Shown: one piece after another, positions 44,486 through 53,733 of the stretch
Layout: the number at the start of each line of letters is the position of its first letter
Numbering within the stretch: position 1 is the first letter of the stretch
NCBI RefSeq assembly: GCF_009647655.1
Contig: NZ_WJFD01000009.1
Location: forward strand, 26,361-90,360
DNA: 64,000 bases
Direction: 5' to 3'
Source: Chitinophaga sp. SYP-B3965
Lineage (GTDB): Bacteria; Bacteroidota; Bacteroidia; Chitinophagales; Chitinophagaceae
Translations under genes and position numbers: made by a program
The notes under the pieces: generated by a model
Seen by the model: only the letters and a program-made list of their open reading frames with translations
Told to the model about the DNA's origin: nothing
Database searches by the model: none

Positions 44486-45013
44486 ATGGCAACCTGGAAA
44501 ATTGACGCTTTACATAGCGAAATTGAATTTAAAGTAAGACACCTGATGATCACCAACGTGACAGGTTACTTCGCTGAATACGATGCAACCCTCACTTCAG
44601 ATAAAGATGACTTCACCGATGCAAAGATCTCTTTTGAAGCAAACGTGAACAGCGTAAGCACCAAGAACACACAACGTGATGAACACCTGAAAGGCGAAGA
44701 TTTCTTTGATGCGGCTAACCACCCAAAAATTACTTTTACTTCTACAGAAGTAAAGAAGAAAGATGCTGAAACCTTTACCCTGAAAGGAGATCTGACCATC
44801 CGCGGTAATTCCCGCCCCGTTGAACTGAACGTGGAATATACAGGTATTACTGTAGACCCTTATGGTCAAACCAAAGCTGGTTTTGAACTGACAGGAAAGA
44901 TCAACCGTAAAGATTTCGGTTTAACATGGACGGCTACTACAGAAGCAGGTGGATTAGTGGTAAGTGATGAAGTACGCCTGATCATGGCAGTGCAAATGAT
45001 CAAACAAGCATAA
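44486..45013 (+). CDS. YceI family protein
   Basis: A 175-aa lipocalin-like protein: WKIDALHSEIEFKVRHLMITNVTGYF at the start, the strands FTSTEVKKKDAETFTLKGDLTIRG, and GFELTGKINRKDFGLTW near the end. YceI proteins bind polyisoprenoid-type ligands. There is no signal peptide, so it is cytoplasmic. A perfect 10-bp terminator follows after about 150 bp. Confidence 0.92.
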   Translation: MATWKIDALHSEIEFKVRHLMITNVTGYFAEYDATLTSDKDDFTDAKISFEANVNSVSTKNTQRDEHLKGEDFFDAANHPKITFTSTEVKKKDAETFTLKGDLTIRGNSRPVELNVEYTGITVDPYGQTKAGFELTGKINRKDFGLTWTATTEAGGLVVSDEVRLIMAVQMIKQA

Positions 45014-45164
45014 GGAAACCAATCGGTATATACGGCCAAAAGACCCGGCAAAAGAAGGTTACGAGAAAACAGACTGGCAACAGGTGAGAGAGGTAAGTGT
45101 AATACATGAAACGAATGAAATGACTTTGTGGAATAGTGCAGATGAATGTCTAGGGTTTTAGGTG

Positions 45165-45196
45165 AACCGGGCGATTTAATTCGCCCGGTTTTATTT
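45165..45196 (+). terminator. intrinsic terminator after yceI
   Basis: AACCGGGCGA pairs perfectly with TCGCCCGGTT around a 6-nt loop, followed by a T-rich stretch. Confidence 0.85.
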
Positions 45197-45264
45197 ATTA
45201 ACAGCGGGTTTACGATAATTCATTAATTTTAGACCCTCTCATCACCCATAAAAAAATTTGAATC

Positions 45265-45675
45265 ATGAAAAGATCCGCATCTGCCAATTGGAAAGGCACC
45301 GGCAAAGAAGGTAAAGGAACAGTTTCTACCCAAACAGGCGTACTGAGCAATACCCCATACTCTTTCACCAGCCGTTTCGAAGATGGCGCAGGTACTAACC
45401 CGGAAGAACTGGTAGCTGCCGCACACGCAGGTTGCTTTACCATGAAGCTGAGCTTTGTGATCTCTGCTGCAGGTTTAACACCTGGTAATATTGATACAAA
45501 AGCCACCATCACTTTTGAGAATGGCGCTATCACTAACAGCCACCTGGAAGTAACAGCCAGCGTACCCGGTCTGGATGCTGAAAAGTTTGCGGAGTTTGCA
45601 AAAGATGCAGAAGAGAATTGCCCTATCTCCAAACTGCTCAACACAAATATCACCATGGATGCAAAGCTGGTGTAA
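45265..45675 (+). CDS. OsmC family peroxidase
   Basis: A 136-aa protein with the two catalytic cysteines of OsmC/Ohr: HAGCFTMKLS (near residue 54) and EENCPISKLL (near 120). The N-terminus (SANWKGTGKEGKGTVST) is that of the OsmC subgroup. It reduces organic hydroperoxides with thiols. It has its own terminator and lies between YceI and the second pirin. Confidence 0.92.
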   Translation: MKRSASANWKGTGKEGKGTVSTQTGVLSNTPYSFTSRFEDGAGTNPEELVAAAHAGCFTMKLSFVISAAGLTPGNIDTKATITFENGAITNSHLEVTASVPGLDAEKFAEFAKDAEENCPISKLLNTNITMDAKLV

Positions 45676-45696
45676 GCCATTTAGCACACAATATTC

Positions 45697-45741
45697 CAAA
45701 GGCCGGAAAGCAGTCAGAACCTGCTACCGGCCTTTGTTTTT
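45697..45741 (+). terminator. intrinsic terminator of osmC
   Basis: CAAAGGCCGG pairs with CCGGCCTTTG, with an inner AGCAG/CTGCT stem, followed by five T. Confidence 0.85.
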
Positions 45742-45779
45742 GCACAATGAATAGTGCATGCTTTTATCGAATTCGTCCA

Positions 45780-45810
45780 TTGATAAAAACACCTGTTTGA
45801 TAGATCTTTG
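45780..45810 (+). promoter_or_regulatory. promoter of the second pirin gene
   Basis: GATCTTTG (45803-45810, one mismatch to TAnnTTTG) lies 20 bp after TTG at 45780-45782. A strong AGGAGG Shine-Dalgarno at about 45826 precedes the ATG at 45841. Confidence 0.5.
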
Positions 45811-45840
45811 CAATAGAAAATAAACAGGAGGAAATAAAAT

Positions 45841-46554
45841 ATGAAAACAGTTATTCACCGCGGAAATACCCGCGGATTCGCAGATCACGGATGGTTGCAA
45901 TCTTATCACACCTTCAGCTTTGCAGGTTACTACAATCCCGAACGAATTCATTTCGGCGCATTACGCGTGCTGAACGATGATACTGTAAAAGGCGGCATGG
46001 GCTTCGGCGGCCATCCCCACGATAATATGGAGATCATCAGCATACCCTTATCCGGTGCGCTGGAACACAAAGACAATACAGGCAGGCATAAGATCATCAA
46101 TCAGCATGATGTGCAGATCATGAGCGCCGGCACGGGAATTCAACACTCAGAATTCAACGCTTCTAAAACAGAAACCGTTAAGTTCTTACAGATATGGTTG
46201 TTCCCGAAAGTAAAAGATATTCAACCCCGCTATGATCAGAAAACATTTGATCCCGCTAACCGGCATAATAAATTGCAGGTAGTGGTAGCACCGGAAGAAA
46301 GTGAAGAAACACTCTTTATCAACCAGGATGCCTGGTTCTCTTTAGGGAAATTCGACAAAGGCCAAACCCTTACTTACAGCCCTAAATTAAACGGCAATGG
46401 TGCCTATCTTTTAGTGCTCAATGGTCAATTGAAAGTAGGAGAAGAAATACTGGAAAACCGCGATGCCATAGCAGTTTCAGACTATGATAAACTGGACATC
46501 AGTGTGCAGGAAGATGCGGAATTTTTGTTAATGGATATACCCATGATCGCATAA
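45841..46554 (+). CDS. pirin family protein (YhaK-like)
   Basis: A 237-aa bicupin of the short pirin group: GFADHGWLQSYHTFSFAGYY, GGHPHDNMEIISIPLSGALEH and the second metal site GTGIQHSEFN. It resembles E. coli YhaK, a redox-sensitive pirin. It has a clear promoter, a strong Shine-Dalgarno and a terminator, so it is an independent unit. Confidence 0.92.
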   Translation: MKTVIHRGNTRGFADHGWLQSYHTFSFAGYYNPERIHFGALRVLNDDTVKGGMGFGGHPHDNMEIISIPLSGALEHKDNTGRHKIINQHDVQIMSAGTGIQHSEFNASKTETVKFLQIWLFPKVKDIQPRYDQKTFDPANRHNKLQVVVAPEESEETLFINQDAWFSLGKFDKGQTLTYSPKLNGNGAYLLVLNGQLKVGEEILENRDAIAVSDYDKLDISVQEDAEFLLMDIPMIA

Positions 46555-46563
46555 CAAAAACAA

Positions 46564-46604
46564 CAAACATCCGGTGGATAAAATCCTCTGGATGTTTGCG
46601 TTTT
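46564..46604 (+). terminator. intrinsic terminator of the second pirin gene
   Basis: CAAACATCC pairs with GGATGTTTG, with an inner GGA/TCC part, followed by CGTTTT. Confidence 0.7.
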
Positions 46605-46676
46605 AAAAGAGAAAAGAATCGTAAATTAGAAGTGAAAGGGAAATCGATATGTTTATTTCATTAAAATCAATATATC

Positions 46677-47051
46677 ATGGAAGTACCAACACAGACATCA
46701 GACCTGCAGGCGCAGCTCCTTACCTGGAAAGGAGAAGTAGATGAAGTAAGGAACAACATCCGTTCCATGCGCAGCAGGTTGGAAGAAATAGTACCACTCC
46801 AGGTAGATCCGGAAAGAATGGTGGGCATTGAGCACTTTCAAAACCAGTTTATCCGCCAGCTGGAAGTTGCAGACGAAATGTTTCATGATCTCAAACAATC
46901 GGCCAAAAGCATGAGTAACACCAACCCTGTGATCATCCATCAGGACAGGCCGATAGCAGACTACAACACCATGCAGGACCGCATGCAGGTTTTTCACAAA
47001 CTACACGACGAATTAAAAGGAGAGTTTAATCAATTTGAGTCTTTCGGATAA
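46677..47051 (+). CDS. coiled-coil hypothetical protein
   Basis: A 124-aa, mostly helical and charged protein with heptad-like spacing (LQAQLLTWKGEVDEVRNNI; MRSRLEEIV; FIRQLEVADEMFHDLKQSA). No signal peptide or known domain. Probably cytoplasmic. It is convergent with the PAS gene, six bases apart. Confidence 0.65.
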   Translation: MEVPTQTSDLQAQLLTWKGEVDEVRNNIRSMRSRLEEIVPLQVDPERMVGIEHFQNQFIRQLEVADEMFHDLKQSAKSMSNTNPVIIHQDRPIADYNTMQDRMQVFHKLHDELKGEFNQFESFG

Positions 47052-47056
47052 AGGCT

Positions 47057-48610
47057 TTAGTCATTCATCTTTTTCAGGTTATCCTGGATCTTGTACAACA
47101 TAGCATCCAGCTCCTTTGTACTTTCCTGTAACATCTGCAACAGGCGGCTGTTAAGAGCAGGTTCATTTTTATCCAGGTCCATAACGGAAACAATGCCCAG
47201 TATAGAAGCAACCGGCTTCCTGATATCATGTGAATTGATGCGGGCTATCTCCTGCAACACCTCATTCTGATGCTGCAGCTGGTGTACAAACTTTTTGCGT
47301 TCCGTAATATCCGTTTGGATAGATACGAACTTGAAGATATTCCCGTCTTCCTGTAAAATGGGCGTAACATCCATTTTCACCCAATAGGATTCCCCATTCT
47401 TTTTATAGTTGATGTATTCCTCAGAAAAGGGCTTTTTACTGGCCATTTTCAGGTCTATCTCCTGCAGTGTGCCCTCATTGGAAGAAGGGCCGCTGAGCAG
47501 CTCCCTGGGGCGCTTTCCGATGGATTCCGCTAAACTATAACCCGTCTGCTGCACAAAACCCTCATTCACCCATTCTATCTCACCCGCAGCATTGGTGATC
47601 AATACAGAATTGATCGTTCTGCTGGCCACCATAGACAATAATTCTATCTCATGTTTCTGCCGGGTATTGTCATCAACATCCTGCACAGCACCTATCATTC
47701 GTACAGGCTGCTTCTGATCATTGTAGATAATGTACCCGCGGTCATTCACATATTTATACTGGCCATCCGCACAGCGAAAGCGGTATTCTGCTTCCCAGTT
47801 AATATCGCCGTTCCGCATGGCCTGTTCCACAGAGGTCATTACTTTGCCAATATCCTCCGGATGTACATTCTCTTTCCACCAGGCCCCGTTGTTGAGGATC
47901 TCTTCCTCCTTATATCCAAATAAGGAAGCCGGCCCGTGATTGCGGGTCACCTGGTTAGTGGCAATGTCCCAGTAGTAAATATAATCCTGGGTCACCTGTG
48001 CCAATAATTCATAACGGGTTCCAATGTCCTTGACCATAATAGTTGATCTGATTTCGGCATCCACATCAATTGCCATTACAATACGCGCATCCCGTCCCTT
48101 ATACTTTGTACTATGTGAATAGATCTCTACTGTAAATACCTCCCGGTTCTTTTTCCTGTGTTGCCAGATGCCGCGATAAGCAATATGTCGAATCGTTTTT
48201 CTTACATCTTCAAGGATCTGCGGAACGGTAGACGGATCACGAATATCCAAAATGCTCATCTGCTGAAATTCCTCCTGGCTGTAACCATATTTCTGAATAG
48301 CCGCATTGTTCACTGTCAGGAATCGCAAGGTCTTCCAATCATAGATCCACATGGGCACCGGATGTCCGTAAAACAACTGCCGGTACTGTTCTGAATATTT
48401 AATGTTCTTTGAAAAGTCCTTTCTAACGAGCACGTAAATAAAAACGGCCGAGCCGGCAATAAAGAACGCATGCAACAGATACTGAAGCAAAGCGGGGTTA
48501 ACTAAGGGGAATCGTGCTGCGAGAGAAAGCCATAACCAGCTATAACAGCTTATCCACACCAATCCAAGGAGAAGATAAAGACTTGCTGCTTTCAAAGCAG
48601 TATAGCTCAT
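47057..48610 (-). CDS. membrane PAS-domain protein with HisKA but no ATPase domain
   Basis: A 517-aa protein. Two N-terminal membrane helices (residues about 10-32 and 45-63) are followed by three PAS domains (about 85-190, 205-320 and 335-450), the middle with PAC sequence WEAEYRFRCADGQYKYVNDRG. The last 65 residues form a HisKA-like helix with the phosphoacceptor box NSHDIRKP (H461), after which the protein stops; the HATPase_c domain is missing. It cannot autophosphorylate alone and may accept phosphate from another kinase or act as a sensor. No kinase is adjacent. Confidence 0.85.
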   Translation of the reverse strand: MSYTALKAASLYLLLGLVWISCYSWLWLSLAARFPLVNPALLQYLLHAFFIAGSAVFIYVLVRKDFSKNIKYSEQYRQLFYGHPVPMWIYDWKTLRFLTVNNAAIQKYGYSQEEFQQMSILDIRDPSTVPQILEDVRKTIRHIAYRGIWQHRKKNREVFTVEIYSHSTKYKGRDARIVMAIDVDAEIRSTIMVKDIGTRYELLAQVTQDYIYYWDIATNQVTRNHGPASLFGYKEEEILNNGAWWKENVHPEDIGKVMTSVEQAMRNGDINWEAEYRFRCADGQYKYVNDRGYIIYNDQKQPVRMIGAVQDVDDNTRQKHEIELLSMVASRTINSVLITNAAGEIEWVNEGFVQQTGYSLAESIGKRPRELLSGPSSNEGTLQEIDLKMASKKPFSEEYINYKKNGESYWVKMDVTPILQEDGNIFKFVSIQTDITERKKFVHQLQHQNEVLQEIARINSHDIRKPVASILGIVSVMDLDKNEPALNSRLLQMLQESTKELDAMLYKIQDNLKKMND

Positions 48611-48659
48611 CGCATTAATTTGAAATCAATTTATGGAAATTTAGCGTACCAGCCAATTT

Positions 48660-49709
48660 CTACCACTCCAATATTACTTTATCGCTTTGTGCATAACCTG
48701 TACAGGTGAGGATTAAGCCCTGTGCCAGTTCTTTATCTGTAAGTACTTCATTCACAGACATCCATACTTTGCCTCCGGTACATTTTGCAATGCAGGAACC
48801 GCAAACACCACCCTTACAGCTATAAGGGAGATGTACATCCTGCCGTAATGCCGCATGCAGGATGCTCTCATTTCCAGGCACTTCCAATACCTGCTCTTTC
48901 CCTTTCACCTGTAACAATACTTGTTTAATACTGGTATCCTGCGGGATCTGGATGCGGGCAATTTTCGCTTCCGTGTTTATCACAAAGTTCTCCTTATGAA
49001 TATGTGCTGGGTTAAAACCCAAAAACACCAGGGTGAACTGTACCATGCGCATATATTCTGATGGGCCGCAAATGAAGAACTGTGCCAGTTCCCGATCATA
49101 TTTCAGGTGCTGGGGGGCTAACATTTCCAGGAGGCCATTGCTCATACGGCGGAAGGCGCTTTCTTCCGGATCACTGAACAACCATAAAATGGTGAGGCGC
49201 TCCGGGTATTGTTGTTGCAGGGCCAGGATCTGCTGGTAGAAAATGGTATTTTCTTTATTGCGGGTACTATATAGTAAAGTGATGTGCGCAGCTGTTTCCG
49301 TTTTCAGCGCATGTTTCAATATAGAAAACAATGGGGTGATGCCACTGCCGGCAGCTATGAGGAATAGATCCCGTTGTGTATCCGGTTGGCTTTCCAGGGT
49401 AAAACGGCCGGAAGGTAATAAGGAGGTGACGGTATCACCCACTTTCCAGTACCGTATAATATGCCGGGATATTTCCCCGTTCGTGATCCTTTTAACGGTA
49501 ACAGAAAGATGAGGATCAATGCCTGGTGTGGAACTTAAAGAATAAGAGCGGCGGATCTCCTTTCCATGAAGTGTGATCAGAAAAGTCAGGAATTGCCCTG
49601 CCTGGTAAGGAACAGGTTTGCCGTTAACTTCTTCAAACTGGTAAGTGAAAGTATCCGGAGTTTCCGGTATAATGGCGGTGATGCGTAATTGTATATACAG
49701 GTCGTTCAT
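48660..49709 (-). CDS. ferredoxin reductase with C-terminal 2Fe-2S domain
   Basis: A 349-aa flavoprotein: FAD-binding RRSYSLSSTPG near 60, NAD(P)-binding LIAAGSGITPLFSILKH near 118, and a plant-type 2Fe-2S domain near 280-345 with CKGGVCGSC (Cys-x4-Cys-x2-Cys) and a fourth cysteine in LTCTGYA. The build is that of PaaE/HmpX-type reductases that feed electrons to an oxygenase; no oxygenase is nearby. It lies 46 bp after dxs, separated by a hairpin. ATG 49709 is preferred over 49742. Confidence 0.92.
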   Translation of the reverse strand: MNDLYIQLRITAIIPETPDTFTYQFEEVNGKPVPYQAGQFLTFLITLHGKEIRRSYSLSSTPGIDPHLSVTVKRITNGEISRHIIRYWKVGDTVTSLLPSGRFTLESQPDTQRDLFLIAAGSGITPLFSILKHALKTETAAHITLLYSTRNKENTIFYQQILALQQQYPERLTILWLFSDPEESAFRRMSNGLLEMLAPQHLKYDRELAQFFICGPSEYMRMVQFTLVFLGFNPAHIHKENFVINTEAKIARIQIPQDTSIKQVLLQVKGKEQVLEVPGNESILHAALRQDVHLPYSCKGGVCGSCIAKCTGGKVWMSVNEVLTDKELAQGLILTCTGYAQSDKVILEW

Positions 49710-49720
49710 GATGGAAAACG

Positions 49721-49740
49721 GCCACCGGCAAACCGGTGGC
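49721..49740 (-). terminator. hairpin between dxs and the reductase gene
   Basis: GCCACCGG pairs with CCGGTGGC around TTTG, followed by CGTTTTCC on the minus strand. It overlaps the leader of the reductase gene and may act as a partial terminator. Confidence 0.5.
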
Positions 49741-49754
49741 ACGTACGGCCTTTA

Positions 49755-51683
49755 TCAGCTGGCGTGAACAGTAATTTTACTTTTGAGCATTTCGCGCACG
49801 GTATTCACAATGGCAATGGCATCATAGCCACATTCCCTTTGTAACTCTGCCGGTTTACCATGTTCCACAAGGCGGTCCGGAATACCCAAACGTTTTACCT
49901 CAGCCCTGTAATCATTATCTACCATGAATTCCAGCACAGCGCTGCCGAATCCGCCCTGCAGGGCACCATCTTCAACAGTGATCACTTTATCATAGCGCTG
50001 GAAGATATCATGCAGCATGTCTGTATCCAGTGGTTTCACAAACCGCATATCGTAATGTGCAGGTTGCAATCCATCTGTCATCAGTTCTTTCATGGCTTCT
50101 GTTACAAAGTTGCCGGGGTGACCTAAAGAAAGGATCGCCACATCGCGGCCATCCTGGATCTTGCGGCCTGTGCCAACACGGATCTGTGAAAACGGTTTGC
50201 GCCAGTCAGCCATTACACCTTCTCCACGCGGATAGCGGATCACAAAAGGTGATTTATTAGTGGGCAGCTGGGCAGTATACATGAGGTTGCGCAGTTCTTC
50301 TTCATTCATCGGCGCACTTACAATCATATTCGGGATGCAGCGCATGTAGGAAATGTCGTATGCACCATGATGGGTGGCACCATCATCTCCAACAACACCG
50401 GCGCGGTCCAGACAGAAGATCACAGGAAGGCTTTGTATGGCCACATCATGTATCACCTGGTCATATGCCCGTTGCATAAAGGAAGAATAGATATTACAGA
50501 ACACTGTCATTCCCTGCGTGGCAAGGCCGGCAGAGAGCGTTACAGCATGTTGCTCACAAATGCCCACGTCAATAGCCCGGTCCGGCATTTTTTCCATCAT
50601 CAGTTTGAGAGAAGAGCCGGAAGGCATGGCGGGGGTAATACCCATAATGGTTTTATTGAGTTCAGCCAGTTCAATAATAGTATGGCCAAAAACATCCTGG
50701 TATTTGGGAGGCTGTGGTGTGTCGATAGCTTTCTTTAAGATCTCACCTGTGATCTTGTCGAACAGGCCAGGCGCATGCCATTTGGTTTGATCTTTTTCTG
50801 CCAGTGCATATCCTTTACCCTTAGTGGTAACAATATGTAACAGCTTGGGACCGGGAATATCGCGCAGATCCTGCAACGTATCCACCAGTTTGGTGATATT
50901 ATGACCATCTATAGCGCCAAAATAGCGCAGGTTCAGACTTTCAAAGAGATTGCTGGATTTGGATACCATGCCTTTTACACTGGCTTCCAGCTTGGAGGCC
51001 ATGTCCCGCGTGAATTTCTTGCCGATGGGCAGTTTCCCCATCAGGTTCCATACATCATCCCGGAACTTGTTATAAGTATGGGAAGTGGTGATGTCTGTAA
51101 GATATTCTTTCAAAGCCCCTACGTTAGGGTCAATGGCCATGCAGTTATCGTTCAGGATGATCAGGAGGTTGGTGTTGGAAACGCCGGCATGGTTCAATGC
51201 TTCAAAAGCCATCCCGGCCGTCATGGCGCCATCTCCGATCACAGCAATATGCTGGCGGTCTGTTTCTCCTTTATTTTTGGAAGCCATGGCCATACCCAGT
51301 GCTGCGCTGATGGAAGTACTGGAGTGACCTACCCCGAAAGTGTCATATTCGCTTTCACCGCGATTGGGGAAACCACTGATACCTTTGTATTTACGATTGG
51401 TATGGAAAACACTCTTCCGGCCGGTGAGGATCTTGTGACCATATGCCTGGTGCCCTACGTCCCAAACCAGCTGGTCGTAGGGAGTGTTAAAAATGTAGTG
51501 AAGGGCAACAGTTAACTCAACCACACCCAGGCTGGCACCAAAGTGTCCGCCATGTACGCTCACCACGTCAATAATGAACTGGCGCAGCTCGTCACACACC
51601 TGGTGAAGCTGCTCCTTGCTCAATTTTCGCAGATCAGAAGGGTATTCGATCTGGCTTAGTAATTGACCGGCCGTAATTTCCAT
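49755..51683 (-). CDS. dxs: 1-deoxy-D-xylulose-5-phosphate synthase
   Basis: A 642-aa thiamine-diphosphate enzyme, first step of the MEP isoprenoid pathway: HGGHFGASLGVVELTVALH, the TPP motif IGDGAMTAGMAFEALNH...LNDNCMAI, and DRAGVVGDDGATHHGAYD. The start at 51683 (MEITAGQLL) fits better than 51716. A -7 element (TATTTTTG, 51713-51706) lies 23 bp upstream. Confidence 0.97.
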   Translation of the reverse strand: MEITAGQLLSQIEYPSDLRKLSKEQLHQVCDELRQFIIDVVSVHGGHFGASLGVVELTVALHYIFNTPYDQLVWDVGHQAYGHKILTGRKSVFHTNRKYKGISGFPNRGESEYDTFGVGHSSTSISAALGMAMASKNKGETDRQHIAVIGDGAMTAGMAFEALNHAGVSNTNLLIILNDNCMAIDPNVGALKEYLTDITTSHTYNKFRDDVWNLMGKLPIGKKFTRDMASKLEASVKGMVSKSSNLFESLNLRYFGAIDGHNITKLVDTLQDLRDIPGPKLLHIVTTKGKGYALAEKDQTKWHAPGLFDKITGEILKKAIDTPQPPKYQDVFGHTIIELAELNKTIMGITPAMPSGSSLKLMMEKMPDRAIDVGICEQHAVTLSAGLATQGMTVFCNIYSSFMQRAYDQVIHDVAIQSLPVIFCLDRAGVVGDDGATHHGAYDISYMRCIPNMIVSAPMNEEELRNLMYTAQLPTNKSPFVIRYPRGEGVMADWRKPFSQIRVGTGRKIQDGRDVAILSLGHPGNFVTEAMKELMTDGLQPAHYDMRFVKPLDTDMLHDIFQRYDKVITVEDGALQGGFGSAVLEFMVDNDYRAEVKRLGIPDRLVEHGKPAELQRECGYDAIAIVNTVREMLKSKITVHAS

Positions 51684-51705
51684 ATCAGCATTAGGGTTTA
51701 AGGCC

Positions 51706-51713
51706 CAAAAATA
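51706..51713 (-). promoter_or_regulatory. -7 element of dxs
   Basis: TATTTTTG on the minus strand (TAnnTTTG) lies 22 bp before the dxs ATG at 51683. Confidence 0.5.
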
Positions 51714-51800
51714 CAAGTTTTTACGTTATTTCAGGGTTCCCATTTAAATGCCTATACCACCATTGATAAAAATTACTTTTAGACCCATAGCCGCAGGTAC

Positions 51801-51808
51801 TACTTTTG
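51801..51808 (+). promoter_or_regulatory. -7 element of the LytS-like kinase gene
   Basis: TACTTTTG (TAnnTTTG) lies 51 bp before ATG 51860, giving one of the longer leaders in the window. Confidence 0.5.
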
Positions 51809-51859
51809 AATGACACGCGAGGTTTTATTTAATCGAAAGACTTTGCTAACTTTTCAGGG

Positions 51860-52891
51860 ATGTTTAAACGCTTGTCAAAATATTGGTGGTGTCAGATACT
51901 GGGGTGGGGAGCATATGCCTTTCTTTACTTTTTCTTCGGTTTTTTCTTTGATATCCTGGGTGTATCAATGCTGCTCTATGTTTTAGAGGTAGTAGTACTG
52001 GGTATTATCATTACACATGCTTTTCGGGCAATTATCGTCAAATTTAAATGGATTGAGAAACCTTTTGAGAAAGTAGCCATCTACTTCTTTGCAGGTATCC
52101 TGGTATGTGCTGTGCTGTACTCTTTTTTGCTGGCCTGCCTGGCCTGGTTAACCACCCCCAGCCATTTAGAGTTCGATTTTAACAATTACTGGCTGAGTGT
52201 GATCTTTCAGCAGGTGGTTATTTTGGCATTATGGGCGGTGATCTATTTCTTATGGCATTATGTAGAAGAAAGCCGGAATTCTCAATTGGGACAATTAAAA
52301 CTGGAAGCCACTGTGCGTACTTTGGAGCTTAAGACCATCAAATCTCAACTTAATCCGCATTTTATCTTCAATGCCCTCAACAGTATCAGGGCCCTGGTAG
52401 ATGAAAACCCCCGGAGAGCACGTACCGCCATCACGGAGTTAAGCAATATCCTGCGCAATTCCATGCAGGCAGATAAAGCAGAAACTGTGAGCATGGAGAA
52501 CGAATTGAGCATCGTAAAAGATTATCTTGCATTAGAAAATATCCGTTTTGAGGAAAGACTGAAAGTGCAATATGATATAGACCCGGAAACGTTAGAGTTA
52601 CCCATACCGCCGCTGATGCTGCAAACACTTGTAGAAAATGCCATCAAACACGGTATCTCCCGGGAAGTGAACGGCGGCCTGATCCTGATAGGTTCCCATG
52701 TACACGATCTGCGGCATGAGATCACTATTCAGAATACCGGGCAGATCATAGAAGATCTGAATGGCAACGGATTTGGCCTGGCCAGCACCCGCCAAAGACT
52801 GGGATTGCTGTTCGGCAAACGCGCTTCATTTGAAATCTATAACCTTGATAAAACAACTGTTGAAGCCAAAGTGCGGATGCCGTTGCTATAA
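51860..52891 (+). CDS. LytS/YehU-type sensor histidine kinase
   Basis: A 343-aa kinase with four membrane helices in the first 140 residues, a short coiled coil and a His_kinase domain: the phosphoacceptor in LNPHFIFNALNSIRALV (near 170-186), NAIKHGI as N-box near 260, and GNGFGLASTRQRL as G-box near 302. It is paired with the LytTR regulator 56 bp downstream. The signal is unknown. Confidence 0.93.
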   Translation: MFKRLSKYWWCQILGWGAYAFLYFFFGFFFDILGVSMLLYVLEVVVLGIIITHAFRAIIVKFKWIEKPFEKVAIYFFAGILVCAVLYSFLLACLAWLTTPSHLEFDFNNYWLSVIFQQVVILALWAVIYFLWHYVEESRNSQLGQLKLEATVRTLELKTIKSQLNPHFIFNALNSIRALVDENPRRARTAITELSNILRNSMQADKAETVSMENELSIVKDYLALENIRFEERLKVQYDIDPETLELPIPPLMLQTLVENAIKHGISREVNGGLILIGSHVHDLRHEITIQNTGQIIEDLNGNGFGLASTRQRLGLLFGKRASFEIYNLDKTTVEAKVRMPLL

Positions 52892-52947
52892 AAAGAAGCG
52901 TCCTGTATTTTTTGGACGCATCATCAACCAAAAATGCAAACAGTAGT

Positions 52948-53676
52948 ATGAAAAAAGCATTGATCATAGACGATGAAAGGCTGGCCAGAAGTGAATTAAA
53001 GAAACTCCTGGCAGATCACCCGGAAATAGTGGTAGTAGGTGAGGCGGTAAATGCAAAAGACGGGATGGAAAAGATAGAAACACTGCGGCCCGACCTTTTA
53101 TTCCTGGACATCCAGATGCCGGATAAAACCGGATTTGACCTCCTGGCGGAACTGGAACGAACGCCGCAGGTAATATTTACCACCGCGTATGACGAATATG
53201 CCCTGAAAGCATTCGAATACAATGCGCTGGACTATTTGCTGAAGCCCATAGAGCCCAAGCGGCTGGCAGATGCCATTCACAAATTACACCAGGTAGATGA
53301 AAAGGAACGGCTGGCAGCAGCTTCCGGTATCCGGAACATCCTGGGAGAAAGTGACCAGGTATTTGTAAAAGACGGAGACCGTTGCTGGTTTGTGAAACTG
53401 CAGGAGATCCGCCTTTTTGAAAGCGTGGGTAACTATGCACGGGTATATTTTGAAACCAATAAACCCCTCATCCTGAAATCGCTCAATGCATTGGAAGAGC
53501 GCCTGGACGAAAGAGTGTTCTTCCGCGCCAACCGCAAACACATCGTGAACCTGCGGATGATAGAAAGGATAGATACTTACTTCAACGGAGGCCTGCTGTT
53601 GGAAATGCGCGGAGGTGAAAAGATAGAAGTGAGCCGCCGTCAGGCTGTGAAGTTCAAAGAAATGATGAGTTTGTAA
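52948..53676 (+). CDS. LytTR-type response regulator
   Basis: A 242-aa regulator: a receiver domain with DDE near residue 9 and phosphoacceptor Asp in LLFLDIQMPDKTG (near 54), the conserved Lys in YLLKPIEPKRL, and a C-terminal LytTR DNA-binding domain (RLFESVGNYARVYFE; FFRANRKHIVNLRMIE). Partner of the LytS-like kinase. ATG 52948 was chosen over the TTG at 52912. Confidence 0.94.
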   Translation: MKKALIIDDERLARSELKKLLADHPEIVVVGEAVNAKDGMEKIETLRPDLLFLDIQMPDKTGFDLLAELERTPQVIFTTAYDEYALKAFEYNALDYLLKPIEPKRLADAIHKLHQVDEKERLAAASGIRNILGESDQVFVKDGDRCWFVKLQEIRLFESVGNYARVYFETNKPLILKSLNALEERLDERVFFRANRKHIVNLRMIERIDTYFNGGLLLEMRGGEKIEVSRRQAVKFKEMMSL

Positions 53677-53697
53677 ACGTATTAAATAATAAACCTG

Positions 53698-53733
53698 AAG
53701 CAGTATGCGCAACCCGCATGCTGCTTTTTTTTT
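53698..53733 (+). terminator. intrinsic terminator after the LytTR gene
   Basis: AAGCAGTATGCG pairs with CGCATGCTGCTT (one G-T pair), followed by about ten T. Confidence 0.85.
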
